Origin: Myxococcota bacterium
Lineage (GTDB): Bacteria > Myxococcota_A > Bradymonadia > UBA7976 > UBA1532
Direction of reading: 5' to 3'
Assembly: GCA_018813065.1 (NCBI GenBank)
Contig: JAHJCH010000327.1
Location: forward strand, 1 to 53,975
Length of the DNA stretch: 53,975 bases
A program made the translations under genes and the position numbers. Position 1 is the first letter of the stretch, and each line of letters starts with the position of its first letter. The notes under the pieces were generated by a model that was given only the letters and a program-made list of their open reading frames with translations, was not told the origin of the DNA and did no database searches. This document shows positions 51,009 through 53,975 of this stretch, one piece after another.

Positions 51009-53699
51009 ATGCTCTCCCCTGAATCAACGCGGCTGCTGCGCTACCTGCGCGATGAGCTTCAGGTTGATCCTGAGGTCATCGATCACGTCGAGCGCCTCCA
51101 CGCGGATCACGATGAGGGCTTGCCTGGCTTCCTCCTCGCCATGGGCTTGATCACGCCTCAGCAGCTCGATCAGGTCTTCGCCCCGATCCCAGAGGAGAGC
51201 TTTGAGCTGAGCGCCTTGGCGCTGGGTGAGCAGTTGGAGGCGACGCCCGCCCGCGAGATCGCGGCCTCGCCGCCCAGGGCGACCCGCGTCCAGCCTTCAC
51301 CCACGCCGGCCACCCGCAACGCCGACGCGCTCATCGAGGCCGAGCAAGCCCACCGCCTGGAGCGTGATGAGTTTCAGCGTCGCCGCCGCGCGGTGCTGCC
51401 GAGGCTGATCAATGATCCCAGCCGCTACGCCCTGGGGCCGGAGCTGGGCAAGGGGGGCATGGGGCGGGTCATCGAGGCGCACGATCACAACATTGATCGC
51501 GCCGTGGCCATCAAGCTGTTGATCCGTGGGGCGGATGAGCAGCTGGGCCTACAGCTGCGCTTCGTCGAGGAGGCGCAGATCACCGGCCAGCTTCAGCACC
51601 CCAGCATCGTCCCTGTCTATGATCTGGGCACCCTCGCCGATGGGCAGCTCTTCTTCGCCATGCAGCGCGTCCAAGGGCGCACCCTGCGTGAGATCATCAG
51701 CGGGCTGCGTCGCCGCGCCCCCGAGGTCGAGCGGGCGTTCACCCAGGCGCGCCTGATCAACGCCTTCTTGCAGATCTGCATGGCCATCGCCTACGCCCAT
51801 GATCGTGGGGTGATCCACCGCGATCTCAAGCCCGCCAACATCATGTTTGGGGACTTCGGCGAGGTCTTGGTGATGGACTGGGGCTTGGCCAAGCTCCTCA
51901 AGCGCGAAGGGGAGGCGATTAAGAGCTACCGCGACGGGCAACGCCACTGGGCGACGCGGCAAGGCGAGGCCATCGGCACGCCGGGCTATATGCCCCCGGA
52001 GCTGGCGCTGGGGCAGCTCGACGAGATCGATGAGCGCACGGACGTCTACGGGCTGGGGGCGATGCTCTATGAGATCCTCACGCTCAAGGCGCCGCAGGTC
52101 GGCGAGGACGCGCAGAGCGTGATCCGCCGCTTGCTCAAGGAGGGCATCACGCCGCCGCGCCAGCGGACCCCCTCGCGGGTCATCCCCGCCGAGCTTGAGG
52201 CCATCTGTATGCGCTGCCTGGAGACGGAGAGCGACGCCCGCTACCCCAACGCGCTGGCCCTCCACGACGCGCTGCAAGCCTACCTCGACAGCACGCTGGA
52301 GCGCGCGCGCCGCGCCGAGGTGGTGCGCGGCCAGCGCAAGCTCGCCCAAGAGCATTTGCGCCGCTATCACGATCTCGATCAGCGCGCCCAGCGCCTCCAG
52401 CTGGACATCGACACCCTCCAGCTGCGCTTGGCCCCCTGGGAGGGCGTCGAGCGGCGGCGCGGCCTGTGGGATCTGACCAAGTCGCTGGAGGCGGCGCGGC
52501 GTGAGCGCGGCGAGGCGCTGACCCAAGCCATCCACACCGCGCGGCAGGTCGTCGAGCACACCGATGACGATCCCGAGGCCCGCGCCATCCTGCTGACCCT
52601 CTACTGGCAGGCATTGCAGATCGCCGAGCGCGAGCAGGATGAGGAGAGCGTCATCCGCTATGAGACGCTGCTGCGCGCCTTTGATCCCGAGGGCTTCGGT
52701 GTGCGCCTGCGCGGGGATGGGCGCCTCAAGCTGGAGACGTCCCCCCCCGGCGCGCGGGTGATCCTCTTCTCCTATGACTGCGTGGATCGGCTGCTGACGC
52801 CCAGCGCCCCCAAGCTGATGGGCTTGGCGCCGGTGATCATTGAGCCCCTGGAGCCGGGCCGCTACCTGGTGGCGCTGCGCGCGGAGGGCCAAGCGGACAT
52901 CTTCCTCTCCCTCAAGCTCGACCGGCTGGCCTCGATCCGCCGACGGGTGCGGATGTGCCCCAGCGTCTTGGTGCGCCCCGGCTTCGTGTATGTGCCCAAT
53001 GGCCGCTACCCCGTCGGGGGGGACCCTGCGGCCTTCTGGTCGCTGCCCGCCGATGTCGTCGAGGTGGAGGGCTTTTGCATCGCGCGGCTGCCCGTAAGCT
53101 GTGCTCAATATCTCGATTTTATTAATGATTTGCCCCAAGAGAAGGGGCTGGCGCGCTCACCTCGGCTGTTCTCACATGGCGGCCACCTCTTTATCCGCGA
53201 GGGGGATCGCTTCGCCCTGCCCCCCACCGATCCCAACGGCCACCGTTGGGAGCCGAGCTGGCCGGTCTTTGGCGTCAGCTTTGAGGACGCCGAGGCCTAC
53301 TGCGAGTGGCGCGCGCGCCGCGATGATGTGCCTTATCGGCTGCCGACGGACATGGAGTGGGAGGTCGCCGCGCGTGGGGCCGATGAGCGCGCCTTCCCTT
53401 GGGGCGACATCTGGGAGCCGACCTACTGCAAGTGCGCCCATGCCCGACCTGGCCCCGCGCGCTTGGAGCCCTCTGGCAGCTTCCCCCAAGATCGCAGCCC
53501 CTTTGGCTTGATGGATCTGGCCGGGGGCGTCTCCGACTGGACCGCCAGCGACGGCGTGCTCGACTGGGAGGCCCATATCGCCCGAGGCGGCAACTGGACC
53601 TCCTTGGATCTCTACGCGCGCCTGGCCTCACGCCAGGCCGTCGCCCCCTCCACCGTCTCGATCTCCATCGGCTTTCGCCTCGCCTATACGCCACGCTGA
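51009..53699 (+). CDS. Ser/Thr protein kinase fused to FGE-like (SUMF1) domain
   Basis: An 896-residue protein. Residues 1-55 form a small helical domain (LLAMGLITPQQLDQVF). The kinase spans about 135-430: GPELGKGGMGRVIEAHD, VAIKLL, HRDLKPANIMFGD, VMDWGLAKLL (DWG in place of DFG) and GTPGYMPPEL. A coiled helical region follows, then a beta-rich PEGA-like stretch (KLETSPPGARVILF), and from about residue 655 an FGE-sulfatase/EgtB-type domain (FVYVPNGRYPVGGDP, GVSFEDAEAYCEWRA, LPTDMEWEVAARG, FGLMDLAGGVSDW, ARGGNW, GFRLAY). The paired copper-binding cysteines of true formylglycine-generating enzymes are absent in the last motif, so this domain probably binds rather than modifies. No membrane helix is obvious. 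Confidence 0.93.
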   Translation: MLSPESTRLLRYLRDELQVDPEVIDHVERLHADHDEGLPGFLLAMGLITPQQLDQVFAPIPEESFELSALALGEQLEATPAREIAASPPRATRVQPSPTPATRNADALIEAEQAHRLERDEFQRRRRAVLPRLINDPSRYALGPELGKGGMGRVIEAHDHNIDRAVAIKLLIRGADEQLGLQLRFVEEAQITGQLQHPSIVPVYDLGTLADGQLFFAMQRVQGRTLREIISGLRRRAPEVERAFTQARLINAFLQICMAIAYAHDRGVIHRDLKPANIMFGDFGEVLVMDWGLAKLLKREGEAIKSYRDGQRHWATRQGEAIGTPGYMPPELALGQLDEIDERTDVYGLGAMLYEILTLKAPQVGEDAQSVIRRLLKEGITPPRQRTPSRVIPAELEAICMRCLETESDARYPNALALHDALQAYLDSTLERARRAEVVRGQRKLAQEHLRRYHDLDQRAQRLQLDIDTLQLRLAPWEGVERRRGLWDLTKSLEAARRERGEALTQAIHTARQVVEHTDDDPEARAILLTLYWQALQIAEREQDEESVIRYETLLRAFDPEGFGVRLRGDGRLKLETSPPGARVILFSYDCVDRLLTPSAPKLMGLAPVIIEPLEPGRYLVALRAEGQADIFLSLKLDRLASIRRRVRMCPSVLVRPGFVYVPNGRYPVGGDPAAFWSLPADVVEVEGFCIARLPVSCAQYLDFINDLPQEKGLARSPRLFSHGGHLFIREGDRFALPPTDPNGHRWEPSWPVFGVSFEDAEAYCEWRARRDDVPYRLPTDMEWEVAARGADERAFPWGDIWEPTYCKCAHARPGPARLEPSGSFPQDRSPFGLMDLAGGVSDWTASDGVLDWEAHIARGGNWTSLDLYARLASRQAVAPSTVSISIGFRLAYTPR

Positions 53700-53720
53700 T
53701 CTCGAAAAGGAGCCCATCGC

Positions 53721-53975
53721 TTGCTGCACAAGCTCATCCTCGGCGCGCTGTGGGCGCTGAGCCTCAGCTACGCCGCGTGGATCATCCCTCACGCCTATGG
53801 CGAGCTGACCGAGGACTACACCATCCAAGGGCTGCGGCGGATCTACCGCTCGCCCTACACGATCTCTGAGGGGATCGTGTTTGATCCCAAGCCTCAGCCG
53901 CTGCATGAGGCCCTGCGCGCGCGGCTGCGCCCCTCCGCGCCGCCCGCCCCGCCGCCCGCCGCCGACACCCCAGAG
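53721..53975 (+). CDS. Membrane-anchored or exported protein, 3'-truncated by window
   Basis: Eighty-five codons are visible from TTG 53721, which follows AAAAGGAGCCCATCGC, a strong ribosome-binding site 21 bp after the kinase stop. The product opens with a hydrophobic segment (LILGALWALSLSYAAWIIP), a short charged region (GELTEDYTIQGLRRIYRSP) and a Pro-Ala-rich run reaching the window end. No family can be named. It is probably co-transcribed with the kinase-FGE gene. Confidence 0.75.
   Translation, partial: MLHKLILGALWALSLSYAAWIIPHAYGELTEDYTIQGLRRIYRSPYTISEGIVFDPKPQPLHEALRARLRPSAPPAPPPAADTPE

Overview
This is a high-GC (visibly about two-thirds G+C), gene-dense bacterial chromosome segment. 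The likely source is Myxococcota or a related former-deltaproteobacterial group. Supporting signs are MYXO-CTERM-like tails, PEGA-domain and FGE-domain Ser/Thr kinases, Cys-rich surface lipoproteins with DCxxG-type spacing, archaemetzincin, and a long class II ribonucleotide reductase. The sodium-pumping NADH dehydrogenase suggests a marine or saline habitat. The phylum call is inference; no rRNA or tRNA gene is present to anchor it.

Layout. 1-7.5 kb: a giant coiled-coil protein (cut by the window start), an RNase Z-like metallo-beta-lactamase, an atypical EF-G-like GTPase, then an orphan, shrunken type III/flagellar export gate (O-, P/R-, Q/S-, R/T-like and a B/U-like protein with no autoprotease domain). 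7.5-10 kb: a 19-cysteine protein, a secreted archaemetzincin-TPR protein with no ordinary start codon, and an FHA-GGDEF protein. 10-20.6 kb: two giant paralogous secreted proteins flank a PEGA Ser/Thr kinase. Each contains, in mid-chain, a MYXO-CTERM-like tail followed at once by a lipoprotein signal, as if one ORF made two surface proteins. 20.75-24.7 kb: a likely chromosomal replication origin (inverted array of DnaA boxes, AT-rich region with DnaA-trio-like repeats) followed by dnaN-recF-murA. The MurA has Asp in place of the fosfomycin-target Cys.

24.7-30.5 kb: a lipoprotein/response-regulator pair and B12-dependent nrdJ. 30.7-38.2 kb: nqrABCDEF-apbE-nqrM with an HPt protein at the end; ApbE attaches FMN to NqrB and NqrC, and NqrM serves iron-site maturation. 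38.2-48.6 kb: an EI24 membrane protein, a PEGA-like membrane protein divergent from a tandem pair of KKGK-tailed membrane proteins, an Old Yellow Enzyme/dienoyl-CoA reductase-type oxidoreductase, a DUF333-like secreted protein, a lone eCIS-core (DUF4157) protein, and a lipoprotein with a DAAPI pentapeptide stalk. 48.7-53.98 kb: a multiheme cytochrome c of lower GC, a Ser/Thr kinase fused to an FGE-like domain, and the start of a further exported protein.

The candidates most worth pursuing as undescribed biology are the two internally sorted polyproteins around the kinase and the minimal export gate with a headless SctU. No CRISPR, IS element, phage or tRNA was seen.
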